Origin: Paludisphaera rhizosphaerae
GTDB lineage: Bacteria; Planctomycetota; Planctomycetia; Isosphaerales; Isosphaeraceae
Assembly (NCBI RefSeq): GCF_011065895.1
Contig: NZ_JAALCR010000023.1
Location: 1 to 64,000 of the forward strand
Direction: 5' to 3'
DNA length: 64,000 nt
Shown: positions 16,855 to 26,141 of the stretch, piece after piece
Layout of the letters: each line of letters starts with the position of its first letter
Position numbering within the stretch: the first letter of the stretch is position 1
Position numbers and translations under genes: made by a program
Notes under the pieces: generated by a model
Told to the model about the DNA's origin: nothing
Database searches by the model: none
What the model saw: only the letters and a program-made list of their open reading frames with translations

Positions 16855-16948
16855 GTTCACTGCGGCGAGAGAGCGGCGACCGCTCGGATTGCGCCTGGCG
16901 AAGGAGGCCGCTTCTGGTGCAACCCGATCGGTCGGCGCTCTCGATCGC

Positions 16949-18055
16949 TTACCGAGGCCGAGGCGCGGCCTTCCGCAGGTCGTCGTAGCTCATGCCCGTG
17001 AAGAAGCTCTGAACCCAGGAACTCATGGCGCCGGGAGCGTTCGCGACGGCCGCCATGAATCCGCCCGGCGGATTGACCTCGTCGCGAAGTTGCAAGAGTT
17101 GGCGATAAAGGACGTTGAAGACCTCACGCTGGCGGGGAGTCGAGGCCACGCCGAAGCGAAGGTTGAACGCATTCATGAAGCTCAGCAGATCGCCGAGGGT
17201 GGCGTCCGGACGCTTGCCGACGCCGGACACGAAGGACTCGATATTGGGGGCCTTGAGCATCGCGATCAGGCCGTGTAGAGCTTTCAGGTAACGGTCCGCC
17301 TGTTTGAGTTCGATGCTGTTCGGGGGCAAGATCCCCAAAGCCGTGTCCTCGGTCTTGTAGAGGGCTTCCAGGAGTTCGCGAACGGTCGCGGGGTCCGGGG
17401 CGTCGTCCTTCTCGACCTGATCGAGGATTTTCTGATCGAGCGATCGGATGGCCTCGAAGTGGGCGGTGAATTCGGGCCTGAGCAAGGGAGCGGGCCGATC
17501 CCCCGTGGCGAGTTGATGGAGACCGACCGTGATCGCGGCGGCGTTGTAGCGGAACGGAATCTCGCGGATGACGTCGGCTCCGATCCTGACCTGCGCCGCG
17601 CGAAGCGCTTTGGCGTAGACCCTGGGGTCGTTGATCTCCTCGAGGGCGACGTTCAACGCGTCGCCTTGAGTGACGTCGCGCGGTTCGGGATTGTCCCGCA
17701 GCCGTTTGCGGATCTGATCAAGTTGCAGATTGGTGTTCTCGCGTCGTCGTTGCATTCGACGGAGATACGCCTGGTTCGCCTGCCTCTGCGATTCGTGGAC
17801 GTATTCATTCCACCGTATGACCGTATCCGTGTTGATCGAATCCGCGATAGCGCTTTGCTTGTTGTAGAAGCCCGCCCCCTGGGCGAACGCCCCGAGACCT
17901 CTCGCTTGATCCCCCGCCGCAGTGGCGCCGCCCCAGCCTCCCCATCCCCAATTGCCGAACCCGCCGGGAAAACCCCACTGCGCCCGGGCCGAAACCCCTA
18001 GCATGGACCATAGGACGCAGCAAAGGCCGAACGTCAATCCAGGTCGCTTGAGCAT
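16949..18055 (-). CDS. Secreted hypothetical protein
   Basis: 368 residues that I do not recognise. Residues 1-26 form a signal peptide (LTFGLCCVLWSMLGVSARAQ). A Gly/Trp/Phe-rich stretch follows (WGFPGGFGNWGWGGWGG), then a long helical, charged domain with QRRRENTNLQLDQIRKRLR and a C-terminal region ending with SSWVQSFFTGMSYDDLRKAA. GGAG five bases before the ATG at 18055 decides the start. It is monocistronic and convergent with the HAD gene. Secretion is clear; the function is unknown. Confidence 0.72.
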   Translation of the reverse strand: MLKRPGLTFGLCCVLWSMLGVSARAQWGFPGGFGNWGWGGWGGATAAGDQARGLGAFAQGAGFYNKQSAIADSINTDTVIRWNEYVHESQRQANQAYLRRMQRRRENTNLQLDQIRKRLRDNPEPRDVTQGDALNVALEEINDPRVYAKALRAAQVRIGADVIREIPFRYNAAAITVGLHQLATGDRPAPLLRPEFTAHFEAIRSLDQKILDQVEKDDAPDPATVRELLEALYKTEDTALGILPPNSIELKQADRYLKALHGLIAMLKAPNIESFVSGVGKRPDATLGDLLSFMNAFNLRFGVASTPRQREVFNVLYRQLLQLRDEVNPPGGFMAAVANAPGAMSSWVQSFFTGMSYDDLRKAAPRPR

Positions 18056-18403
18056 GTCGTCTCCAGGCTTCACGGTTTAAATCGTGATCAAATGAATGAT
18101 GCGTGAGTTCGGCGCGACGCCGGGCGTCGTGCGATTTGAAACGCTCCGCGGAACCCGAGCGAAACCTTGATCGCTTCCTCCAGCCGGGCGATCGAGTCAC
18201 GCGAGCAGGCCTCCAGGGATTCTCCTCCATTCGTACGAAATCCCAAGAAGCATGTCCGGAAATGAATGAGAATCTCCCCGGGCCGGACGATTCGGCGTGA
18301 TCGCCTTGCGAGATTCCTCGGCCTGATCGACGTCTTCGAGATTCAACATGCCAGACCTCGACGGCGCTTGCGAAAAGACGGGCCGTTTCGACTGGAGTTG
18401 CGA
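18056..18403. other. Intergenic region, no recognisable gene
   Basis: 348 bases between a minus-strand secreted-protein gene and a plus-strand frameshifted gene. I see no RNA gene or convincing promoter boxes. The stretch TCACGGTTTAAATCGTGA near 18064-18081 is a short AT-rich palindrome that could be an operator or part of the promoter of the secreted protein. Confidence 0.4.
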
Positions 18404-18944
18404 ATGGCGGCGGTTTCTCAGGCGTCCCTGGACTTGACGGCGACCCGACTCGACAGGCTGGAGGCGGCGAATCGGGGGCTGAGGCGACGGGGCTCGGCGA
18501 CGACGGCGGCGCTCGTGAGTCTGGCAGACGCGGCGTTCCTGGTCGGGGCCGCGCAAGACAACGACGGTGCCTTTCGCGAGGTCTCGGCCGAATCGATGAC
18601 GATCCGGGATAAGGACGGCAAGCCGCGGATGCAGATCACCACGGGCGAGGTCGGCGTCGAGTCCCATAGCCTTCCGGACCCGAAGGGGACCGAGCGTATC
18701 CGGATCGCTCTCAAGGAAGTTTATGAGCAACCACCAGGAGGGCAACGTCCGCGTGGCGTCCGAGACGTCGAGCGACGGCCAGGGCTTTCTGCGGTTCCTC
18801 GACAAGGGAGGCGAGCGGCGAGTCACCGTCGGCACCTTCCCCGACGGCACCGCGGGACAGGTCGTCCGCGACAAGGACGGAAAGGTCTGGATCATCAACT
18901 CAACCAACGCCGATGGCTCCGTCGTCCTGGAAGCCGACAAGTAA
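18404..18944 (+). pseudogene. Frameshifted hypothetical protein with RDKDGK repeats
   Basis: Two adjoining frames look like one gene broken by a single-base indel near 18719-18735. The first part starts at 18404 with GGAG six bases upstream. It has a membrane segment (TTAALVSLADAAFLVGAA) and continues to SAESMTIRDKDGKPRMQITT and IRIALKEV. The second frame, readable from 18723 to the stop at 18944, continues in the same style: GNVRVASETSSDGQGFLRF, GGERRVTVGTFPDG and VRDKDGKVWI. Both halves carry the D-K-D-G-K beta-repeat pattern of a family of uncharacterised bacterial proteins. It could be a real pseudogene, a sequencing error, or programmed frameshifting; the first two are more likely. Confidence 0.62.
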
Positions 18945-18955
18945 ATCAGGATCGG

Positions 18956-19765
18956 TTATTCGTCGTCCTCGAGCCCCAACGCGCGGAGCCTGGCCGCCAG
19001 ACGATCCGCGCGTTGCCTTTCCGCTTCGGCACGCTCCTCGGCCGATTGTGCGCGGCGCGAGGCCTCCAGGGCGCGACGGGCCTCGTCGTTGGCGCGACGG
19101 GCTTCCTCGTCGGCGCGATGGGATTCCTCGTTGGCGCGGCGGGCCTCGGCGTCGGCGCGGTGGTGGAGTTCACGGTAGGTCTCGAAGACGCGGCCGTCGG
19201 GGCGGTGGATGACCAGGGCTTCTTTGCGGCGGGGGGCCTCGAAGGTCACGCCGAGGCGGGGGCTCCGCCAGCCGTCCATCCGGGGAATGGATTGCAGGCC
19301 GGCTTCGTTGCGGCGCCAGCCGAAGAGGTCGCCGGTCTTGGGCTTGTAGTAGTAATACTCCTCGACGCCATGCTCGTCGTAAAACTGAAGCTTGCGCTCC
19401 ATCTGTTTTTTCGTGTTCTTCGGCGAGTGGATCTCGAAGACGACGTTCGGCGGGGAGCCTTCCCACCACTGCTTGTAGGAGTGCCGGTCGGCCTTGGGGC
19501 GGTTGAAGGCGACCATGACGTCCGGGGCCATGCACTGCTTCGGATCCCCCTCGACGGCGTACCAGAGCATGTCGCCGGCGATGAAAACGTTGGGGTCGTC
19601 TTCGAAGAGACTTTCGAGTCCTTCCTTGATCGTCACCATCCAGTTGAACTGCGTGGAATTGTCGGCCATCGGTTTGCCGTCGCTGTCAGGGTACCTCGGG
19701 TCGTAGGGATCGAGGAACGGCGGGTCCATCAGGACCAGCGGCGGCGTGGACTTGGCAATGCTCAC
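18956..19765 (-). CDS. Uma2 family endonuclease-like protein with coiled-coil tail
   Basis: 269 residues. The N-terminal 185 match the Uma2 (DUF820) group of PD-(D/E)XK nuclease-fold proteins: CMAPDVMVAFNRPKA, then VVFEIHSPKNTKKQME and YDEHGVEEYYYY. From about 195 to 262 lies an alanine/arginine/glutamate-rich coiled coil made of degenerate RRANEE/RRADEE repeats. A paralogue lies at 60318-61220 with the same architecture. The family is expanded in planctomycetes and cyanobacteria and its job is unknown. The start at 19765 follows from the common N-terminus. Divergent from the sigma factor gene. Confidence 0.88.
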   Translation of the reverse strand: MSIAKSTPPLVLMDPPFLDPYDPRYPDSDGKPMADNSTQFNWMVTIKEGLESLFEDDPNVFIAGDMLWYAVEGDPKQCMAPDVMVAFNRPKADRHSYKQWWEGSPPNVVFEIHSPKNTKKQMERKLQFYDEHGVEEYYYYKPKTGDLFGWRRNEAGLQSIPRMDGWRSPRLGVTFEAPRRKEALVIHRPDGRVFETYRELHHRADAEARRANEESHRADEEARRANDEARRALEASRRAQSAEERAEAERQRADRLAARLRALGLEDDE

Positions 19766-19787
19766 GGCCGGGCCTCCGAGCGTCGCT

Positions 19788-19819
19788 TGGGTTCAGGCGT
19801 TCACTCAAGGGATAGCACA
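19788..19819 (-). promoter_or_regulatory. Conserved block upstream of Uma2 gene, copy 1
   Basis: 32 bases that match 27 of 32 with 61245-61276, the same location relative to the other Uma2 gene. Read on the coding strand it starts TGTGCTAT, then TTGA-TGAACGCCTGAACC. TGTGCTAT could be an extended -10 element about 50 bases before the ATG; this is inference. Confidence 0.5.
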
Positions 19820-20156
19820 ATTCAGACGGGGACGCCACGCGGATTCGGCGCGGTCGCCGCCGTTGCTGGGCCTTCCGCGCCCTTGCAATGCGCTGATCAT
19901 GGCCGCAGCCCCCACGAATCGGGGCACCCGAGCGGTCGGTCGGCGTTGGCCGGGGCTAGACGACAGCCACCGAGAAGTCCCGCCGAAAGCGTCTGCTCCT
20001 GGTGAAAGCCGAGATAAAACCGATGTTTCGGGATACTTTGTTAAATGTTTCGAAGTGACGGCGATGAAGAGCCGTGATAATCTCCACGAAATTGTGGACG
20101 ATCCGAACCCGCCCGTAGTTATCTCTTCAGGCTTGATAACGATGGGTGATCCGGGC
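19820..20156. other. Intergenic region upstream of sigma factor gene
   Basis: 337 bases with no supportable gene. The segment near 20030-20090 is AT-richer than its surroundings (TACTTTGTTAAATGTTTCGA) and is the likely place for the sigma-gene promoter, though I cannot assign boxes with confidence. Confidence 0.35.
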
Positions 20157-20792
20157 ATGAACAACAACTCGGCGACCGATTCGCGCCTTTTATGTCGGAT
20201 CAAGGAGGGGGACGAGGGGGCCCTGGTTGAGCTTTTCGCCAGGCACCGGGACCGCCTCAAGAGGATGGTGCGCCTTCGGCTCGACCGGCGGCTTCAGGGA
20301 CGCGTCGATCCGTCGGATGTGATCCAGGAGGCGCACCTGGAAGTGCTCCGGCGCGCCGGGGAATACGTTCGCGACCCCGCGATGCCCGCGTTCCTCTGGC
20401 TCCGCTTCCTCACGGGCGAGAGGCTTCTGCACGTCCACCGCCGGCATCTTGGGACCCAGATGCGGGACGTCGGGCAGGAGGTGTCGCTTCATCGAGGACC
20501 TATCCCGCAGGCCACCTCGGTGTCGCTGGCGGCGTTACTCCTCGGGAAGCTGACCTCCCCCACGCAGGCCGCTCAGCGAGCCGAGATGCAACTCCGTCTG
20601 CAAGCCATTCTCAATGAGATGGACCCGATCGATCGCGAGGTCTTGACGCTCCGTCACTTCGAGGAACTCAGCAACTCCGAGACGGCGCGGGTTCTCGGTC
20701 TGGAGAAGACCGCGGCGAGCAACCGCTACATTCGAGCTTTGAAACGTCTCAGGGACGTCATGGCCACCATGCCAGGGTTTTTCGAGCCCTGA
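20157..20792 (+). CDS. ECF-type RNA polymerase sigma factor (planctomycete type)
   Basis: 211-residue sigma-70 family protein. Region 2 includes LVELFARHRDRLKRMVRLRL and DPSDVIQEAHLEVLRR. Region 4 includes MDPIDREVLTLRHFEELSN and the helix-turn-helix SETARVLGLEKTAASNRY. I chose the ATG at 20157, since GGTGA lies seven bases upstream; an in-frame ATG at 20142 is the main alternative. The next gene, a large Ser/Thr kinase with WD40 repeats, starts 71 bases later. Such sigma-kinase pairs are known from planctomycete ECF groups, and the kinase may control the sigma factor. Confidence 0.9.
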   Translation: MNNNSATDSRLLCRIKEGDEGALVELFARHRDRLKRMVRLRLDRRLQGRVDPSDVIQEAHLEVLRRAGEYVRDPAMPAFLWLRFLTGERLLHVHRRHLGTQMRDVGQEVSLHRGPIPQATSVSLAALLLGKLTSPTQAAQRAEMQLRLQAILNEMDPIDREVLTLRHFEELSNSETARVLGLEKTAASNRYIRALKRLRDVMATMPGFFEP

Positions 20793-20863
20793 ACCGAACG
20801 ACGGATCGAAACGGAAACCTACTTCGTGGAGCGTCCCGCTTCCCCCTTTTTCAGGACCAGGTC

Positions 20864-23800
20864 ATGTCCACGGGCGATTCCTCGCGAGATCGCGATCCGC
20901 TCGACCGCATGGCGGAGGAATTCGTCGCGCGGCACCGACGGGGCGAGCGGCCGGCGCTGACGGAGTACGTCGACCGTCATCCCGACCTGGCCGAGCAGAT
21001 CCGCGACCTGTTCCCGGCGCTCGTCATGATGGAGCAGCTCAAGCCGGGACACCTTGATTCGACGGGAGGATTCGGGGAGGGAGGCAGCGCCCAGGACTCC
21101 CCCAAGCTCGATCGGCTGGGCGAGTTCCGCATCCTGGGCGAGGTCGGCCGGGGCGGCATGGGGGTGGTCTATGAGGCGATCCAGGAGTCGCTCGGCCGCT
21201 ACGTCGCGCTCAAGGTGCTCCCCATGCACGTGCGAATCGACGAGGTCCAGATGGAGCGATTCCAGCTCGAGGCGCGGTCGGCGGCCCGGCTGCACCACAC
21301 CCATATCGTTCCGGTCTACGGCATCGGCCAGTGCGACGGCGTCCACTACTACGCCATGCAATTCATCCACGGCTGCGGCCTGGACGCGGTGATCAACGAT
21401 CTCCGGCGGCTCCTCCCCGCCGCTCCCGCGGCCAAGCCGGTTTCGGCCGACGCCCCGACCGTCGGCGACACGGACCGGTCTCGCGCCGCGGCTCGATCGC
21501 TCCTGACGGGCCGGAACGTGGATGGGGACGTCTCGGCGGACTTTCGCGTCGATGCGGCCCGCGACGGCCGATCGACCTCGACGAGAGGAAAGGACGGCTC
21601 GGCCCTCTCAGGCCAGACCGAGCCGGGCTACCACCGCCGGGTGGCGCGGATCGGAATGCAGGTGGCCGAGGCGCTGGCGCACGCCCACGGGCAAGGGATC
21701 TTGCACCGCGACATCAAGCCGTCGAACCTCCTGCTCGACGCCGAGGGGGAGATTTGGGTGACCGACTTCGGACTGGCCAAGGTCGAGGGGAGCGACGGCC
21801 TGACTCGCACCGGCGATATCGTGGGGACGCTCCGGTACATGGCCCCCGAGCGGTTCGAGGGTTGGTCCGACCCGCGGAGCGACGTCTACGGCCTGGGGAT
21901 GACGCTCTACGAACTCCTGACCCTCCGCCCCGCGCACCAGGCGGCGACTCGCGCCCGGCTGATCGAGAAGGTGTTGCACGAACCCGCGCCTCCCCCGCGG
22001 AAAGCCGATCCGACCATCCCGCGCGACCTGGAGACGATCGTCCTGAAGGCGATTGCCAAGGAACCCGCCGAGCGGTATCCGACGGCCCAGTCGCTCGCCG
22101 ACGACCTGGAGAACTTTCTGATCGGCAAGCCGATCCAGGCGCGGCGGGTGGGGAGTCTGGAACGGGTCTGGCGGTGGTGCAAGCGGAACCCGGCGGCGGC
22201 GGGGATGATCGGCGTCAGCGGGATCGCCCTGCTGACCCTCGTCGGCCTTGGGGTCGCCCTCGCCTACCAATCGCGGCTTCAGGCCGCCTACGCCGCGAAG
22301 GACGAGGCTTTCGCCCGGGAGCGAACCTTCCTCTATGAAAACCGCGTACTCTTCGCCGACCGCGAGCTGAACGACAATACTCCCCACCGCGCCGAACAGA
22401 TGCTCGACGAGTGCCCCCCCGAACGACGGGACTGGGAATGGAACTATCTCAAACGGCAGTGCCATGCCGAACTCATGATCATCCAGGCGCATCAAACCCG
22501 GATTGAGGCGCTCGCGATCAGTCCGGATGGGCGTTGGATCGCCAGCGGGGCGAATCCGGACAAAAGACTTCGAGTCTGGAACGCAGAGACGGGTCGCGAG
22601 CATTGGACGCTCCCCGCACACCTTCACGACATCTTTTCCGTGGCTTTCAGTCCAGATAGTTCACGGATCGCCTCGACGGGCGGAAAGCTGACTCTGATCG
22701 ATCGCGTGCAGGTTCACGAAGTCGCGACGGGGCGAAACGTCCTGAGTATTCCTCTGGAGACGGGAGGCGCGTCATCGGTTGCGTTCAGCCCGGACGGCCT
22801 AAGGATCGCCGTGGCCAGCGGCGCCATCAGTCAGCCGCGGTGGGTCAAAATATGCGACGCTCAGAAGGGAGACGTGCTCCTCTCGATTTCGACGGGATCC
22901 CAGGGAGTGATGTCTCCCTGCTTCAGCCCTGATGGGACCAGCCTCGCGGCGGTCGTCGGGTCGATTGATGAATCGTCCGCCAGTTGGCCGAACAACGAAG
23001 CGCGTATCTGGGACTCGAAGACCGGCGAATTGAGATTCGCTATTCGTGGGCATACGAAACCGTTGATGATTGTGAAGTTCAGCCCCGATGGTCGGCTGAT
23101 CGCGACCGCGGGGTACGACTCGACAGTGCGGATCCACGATGCGTCCGACGGCCGCGAGCGGCTCGTGTTCCGCGGCCATCGGGGCTGCGTGAACGTGGTG
23201 GCGTTCAGCCCCGAAAGCGGACGGATCGCCTCGACCAGCGACGACGGCTCCGCCAAGGTCTGGAATCCCGCGACGGGCGACGAGGAGATCACCCTGCGCG
23301 GCCATCGAGGGGGGTTCTTCGGAGTCGTGTTTAGTCCGGACGGGCGCCGACTCTTCACGTCCGGTTACGACGGAACGGTCCGAGTCTGGGATGCGACGCG
23401 AAGCCCCGAGGCGCGAACCATCTCCGCATCGCGGGATATTGTGGCCAGCCTGGCCTTCAGTCCTGATGGTCGCCGGCTGGTCACCGCGGGAGGAGACCGG
23501 ACCTTGCGGCACTGGGATGTGCCGTCCGGCCGTCTCCTCGCCGTCTGGGAAGGCCATCGAGAACCGGTTAACGCCGTGGCCTTCAGCCCGGACGGAACGC
23601 GGGTCGCCTCGGCGGCGGGCGACTGGCAGAAGACGAACCAACTCGGAGAGTTGAACATCTGGGACGCCGCGACGGGGGAAATCGTCCACTCGCTCCGAGC
23701 GCATCAGGCGCTCGTCTGGAGCGTCGCGTTCAGCCCCGATGGACGGCGGCTTGTCTCCGGCGGCGGCGAGAAGTTCACCCCCGGCCAGGAGGTTATCGTT

Positions 23801-24352
23801 TGGGATGTGGCCTCGGGAGAGCGCGTTCGTTCGTTCTCCGATCTTCCCAACGGAGTTCTTTCCGCCGTGTACAGCCCCGACGGCCGGAAGATCGCGGCCT
23901 GCACGGGGCCTATGGTCAAGATCTGGGACGCCGGAACGGGAGGGAATCCCGTCACGTTCGAGGGGCACGCCGACGATGCGCTCGCCGTGGCCTTCAGTCC
24001 CGACGGCCGAAGATTGTTCGAGCTGTCGGACTCGCCGATCGTGCGGATCTGGGACCTCTCCACCGGGCGGCAGTTGGAACCTCTGGTGTCGGATAAATTC
24101 ATGACTCGAGCGCTGGTCTTCAGCCCGGACGGCCGGCGCTTCGCCTCGGGAGGAACCGAACAGGCGGTCAAGGTCTGGGACGCCTCTACGGGTCAACAGC
24201 TCATCGCTCTCCGGGGGCATCGTGACGAGATCCGGGCCGTGGCCTTCAGTCCCGACGGCCGATTGATCGCATCCGGGGACAACAACGGGATCGTCAAGAT
24301 CTGGGACGGATCGTCCTGGGACGAATCGTCGATGGAACGAGCCGGCCGATGA
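20864..24352 (+). CDS. Serine/threonine protein kinase with WD40 repeat domain
   Basis: 1162 residues. The N-terminus ([20 protein letters not shown]) is the short helical domain usual before such kinases. The kinase domain has [11 protein letters not shown] near 95, [15 protein letters not shown] near 281 and DFGLAK. A poorly conserved insert lies between the N-lobe and the catalytic loop (about 190-255). A transmembrane helix lies at about 444-467. After a linker, 14 units ending in W-D-like signatures (from LRVWNAETG to VKIWDGSSW) span about 540-1160, enough for two seven-bladed propellers. It is placed with the propellers outside the cytoplasm. Context: directly after an ECF sigma gene. 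Confidence 0.93.
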   Translation: MSTGDSSRDRDPLDRMAEEFVARHRRGERPALTEYVDRHPDLAEQIRDLFPALVMMEQLKPGHLDSTGGFGEGGSAQDSPKLDRLGEFRILGEVGRGGMGVVYEAIQESLGRYVALKVLPMHVRIDEVQMERFQLEARSAARLHHTHIVPVYGIGQCDGVHYYAMQFIHGCGLDAVINDLRRLLPAAPAAKPVSADAPTVGDTDRSRAAARSLLTGRNVDGDVSADFRVDAARDGRSTSTRGKDGSALSGQTEPGYHRRVARIGMQVAEALAHAHGQGILHRDIKPSNLLLDAEGEIWVTDFGLAKVEGSDGLTRTGDIVGTLRYMAPERFEGWSDPRSDVYGLGMTLYELLTLRPAHQAATRARLIEKVLHEPAPPPRKADPTIPRDLETIVLKAIAKEPAERYPTAQSLADDLENFLIGKPIQARRVGSLERVWRWCKRNPAAAGMIGVSGIALLTLVGLGVALAYQSRLQAAYAAKDEAFARERTFLYENRVLFADRELNDNTPHRAEQMLDECPPERRDWEWNYLKRQCHAELMIIQAHQTRIEALAISPDGRWIASGANPDKRLRVWNAETGREHWTLPAHLHDIFSVAFSPDSSRIASTGGKLTLIDRVQVHEVATGRNVLSIPLETGGASSVAFSPDGLRIAVASGAISQPRWVKICDAQKGDVLLSISTGSQGVMSPCFSPDGTSLAAVVGSIDESSASWPNNEARIWDSKTGELRFAIRGHTKPLMIVKFSPDGRLIATAGYDSTVRIHDASDGRERLVFRGHRGCVNVVAFSPESGRIASTSDDGSAKVWNPATGDEEITLRGHRGGFFGVVFSPDGRRLFTSGYDGTVRVWDATRSPEARTISASRDIVASLAFSPDGRRLVTAGGDRTLRHWDVPSGRLLAVWEGHREPVNAVAFSPDGTRVASAAGDWQKTNQLGELNIWDAATGEIVHSLRAHQALVWSVAFSPDGRRLVSGGGEKFTPGQEVIVWDVASGERVRSFSDLPNGVLSAVYSPDGRKIAACTGPMVKIWDAGTGGNPVTFEGHADDALAVAFSPDGRRLFELSDSPIVRIWDLSTGRQLEPLVSDKFMTRALVFSPDGRRFASGGTEQAVKVWDASTGQQLIALRGHRDEIRAVAFSPDGRLIASGDNNGIVKIWDGSSWDESSMERAGR

Positions 24353-24418
24353 TCGGCCTACCGCGTGGGCTTTCGATCGGATCAGCGTCGCTGACATCGG
24401 AGAGGAAAGGGGGAAGTG

Positions 24419-24646
24419 ATGACACTGACGGGCTCGCAAAAACTGGCCTGCGGTCTGTTCCTCTTTTCGGCCGCAGCGCTGATCACGTCGGCCCGCGTCT
24501 CCTGTTCCCCGGGCAACCTCGGCTCGATCTCGGTCAAGGGTTCCAACTCATTCCGAGACAAGTCGAAGATTGCGAACCCGAGTCGACCGGTCAAGCCGCC
24601 GGCCGTCCCCGCCAAATCGTCGAAGTTCGCCCGAAGGGCTCGCTGA
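24419..24646 (+). CDS. Small secreted or lipoprotein-like hypothetical protein
   Basis: 75 residues with a hydrophobic leader ([16 protein letters not shown]) followed by SARVSC and a basic, serine- and proline-rich tail ([18 protein letters not shown]). A strong AAAGGGGGAAG lies just before the ATG at 24419, better than most ribosome sites in the window. It is 66 bases after the kinase gene and 50 before the DUF1559 gene, all on one strand. I do not recognise a family. It may be a small surface protein working with the pseudopilin. Confidence 0.6.
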   Translation: MTLTGSQKLACGLFLFSAAALITSARVSCSPGNLGSISVKGSNSFRDKSKIANPSRPVKPPAVPAKSSKFARRAR

Positions 24647-24696
24647 GTGGGAATGAACGTGACTCGTCGAAACCGATGATTCTGGAGGGCCGTGTC

Positions 24697-25764
24697 ATGT
24701 CGAAGCCGTCGCAACGCGGGTCGATCGGTCGCGGTTTCACACTGATCGAGCTGCTGGTGGTCATCTCGATCATCGCGCTCTTGATCGCGCTTTTGCTCCC
24801 AGCCGTCCACGCCGCGCGCGAGGCGGCGCGTCGAATTCAGTGCGCGAACAACCTCAAGCAGATCGCCCTGGCGGCGCAGAATTACATCGACGCCAACAGG
24901 GCCCTGCCGATGGGGATGACGTTCCAGGTGAACGCCCACAACCCTTCAGGCACGGCGTTCGGCGTGATCCTGAGCTCCCATAGTGTTTTCAATTCCATGT
25001 TGCCGTTCATGGAACAACAACCCTTGTTCAACATGATCAACTTCAGTGTGAACATCGGGAACGCTCACAACTTCACCGTCGGCGGCGTCGGGGTCGGCAC
25101 GCTCTGGTGCCCCAGCGATCCCCAGGTCGGCGAGCCCCGAACACTCCCCGACGGCTGGTTGTTGGATCCCGGCGCGACGACGATGAGGTACACCAGCTAC
25201 GCGGGCAACACCGGGACCTGGATGTACTGGTACCAGCAGCAAATGCCCCCGCAAGACGGGGTGATGAACGGGTTGTTTCATATCCGCAGCGCTGTGACGC
25301 TGGCCGCGATCACGGACGGAACGAGCAACACCTTCGCCTTCAGCGAGCGAGCCCATTCCATGCTCGACGACGACTCGGCGCTAGGCTGGCACTGGTGGAC
25401 CTCGGGCAACTATGGAGACACGCTGTTCTGCACTCTCTATCCGCTGAACCCGTTCCGCAAGCTGGACGGCCTGGCCGCCGACCAGAACGCCAACAACACG
25501 GGCGACGATCGGCAGGCGCCCTACATCATCAGCGCTTCAAGCCTGCACCCCGGCGGCGCGAACTTCGCCTTCATGGACGGCTCGGTACGCTTCATCAAGG
25601 ATTCCATCAACTCCTGGCCACAGAACTCAGCGACTGGTCTACCCCAAGGTTTGACCTTCGACCCGGCTGGTCCGTACAAGGAAACGGGCGTGGTTCGCAG
25701 GGGCATCTATCAGGCCCTCTCGACCCGAAACGGCGGCGAGGTGATCGACGCATCCAGTTATTGA
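24697..25764 (+). CDS. DUF1559 domain-containing pseudopilin-like protein
   Basis: 355 residues. The N-terminus [20 protein letters not shown] is a textbook type IV prepilin cleavage and methylation signal (cleavage after Gly, Glu at +5) followed by the membrane helix. [20 protein letters not shown] comes next, then the DUF1559 domain with [11 protein letters not shown] and the C-terminal [19 protein letters not shown]. Such proteins are massively expanded in planctomycetes, with no proven function. The ATG at 24697 with GGAGGG eight bases upstream is the start; the longer frame is not coding. Confidence 0.95.
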   Translation: MSKPSQRGSIGRGFTLIELLVVISIIALLIALLLPAVHAAREAARRIQCANNLKQIALAAQNYIDANRALPMGMTFQVNAHNPSGTAFGVILSSHSVFNSMLPFMEQQPLFNMINFSVNIGNAHNFTVGGVGVGTLWCPSDPQVGEPRTLPDGWLLDPGATTMRYTSYAGNTGTWMYWYQQQMPPQDGVMNGLFHIRSAVTLAAITDGTSNTFAFSERAHSMLDDDSALGWHWWTSGNYGDTLFCTLYPLNPFRKLDGLAADQNANNTGDDRQAPYIISASSLHPGGANFAFMDGSVRFIKDSINSWPQNSATGLPQGLTFDPAGPYKETGVVRRGIYQALSTRNGGEVIDASSY

Positions 25765-25913
25765 GCGGTGTGATTCCCCTGTGAAGTGGCGGCGATCGGG
25801 ACGCCATCGGCTCGACAGGATTGCGCCTGCTCGATCGCCGGGTTCATCAGGTTCACCATGATGAATGTGGCCAGTAGAACGGCCGAGCCGGACTTCAACT
25901 TGGTGAGGAGCAT
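25758..25913 (-). CDS. Small membrane peptide, possibly the tail of a decayed extended ECF sigma gene
   Basis: 51 residues starting [20 protein letters not shown], one hydrophobic helix and a polar tail. AGGAGGT stands nine bases before the ATG at 25913, which argues for translation. In the same frame upstream (to 25970) the sequence reads AQATLAGHTAGGLKS. The whole resembles the GVLKMMSIRQAATTVAASLA segment at the membrane helix of the sigma factor at 29169-30554. It is therefore either a small independent gene or a remnant of such a sigma factor. It overlaps the end of the DUF1559 gene by seven bases. Confidence 0.42.
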   Translation of the reverse strand: MLLTKLKSGSAVLLATFIMVNLMNPAIEQAQSCRADGVPIAATSQGNHTAQ

Positions 25914-26141
25914 CGACTTGAGACCTCCTGCCGTATGACCTGCGAGGGTCGCCTGGGCGCAGGTTTTCATTAAAGGGGTGTCAGAATTCGGGCGGCGAAG
26001 CCATGAGGCTCCGCGGGGGCTCGGCCGCGGCGGGGCCTTGTCGGCGGGGCGTCGTCGTGTTGCAATCGGGGGGAGCGCTTGTCGACGGTCGGGGTTGGGA
26101 TCTCCGAGGGTCGTCGGCGCTGGAAGAGGATCGAACGCGCC

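Noticed and set aside
24349-24696. N-terminal extension of the DUF1559 protein
   Set aside because: It overlaps the small secreted-protein gene in another frame and would place the prepilin signal at residue 130.
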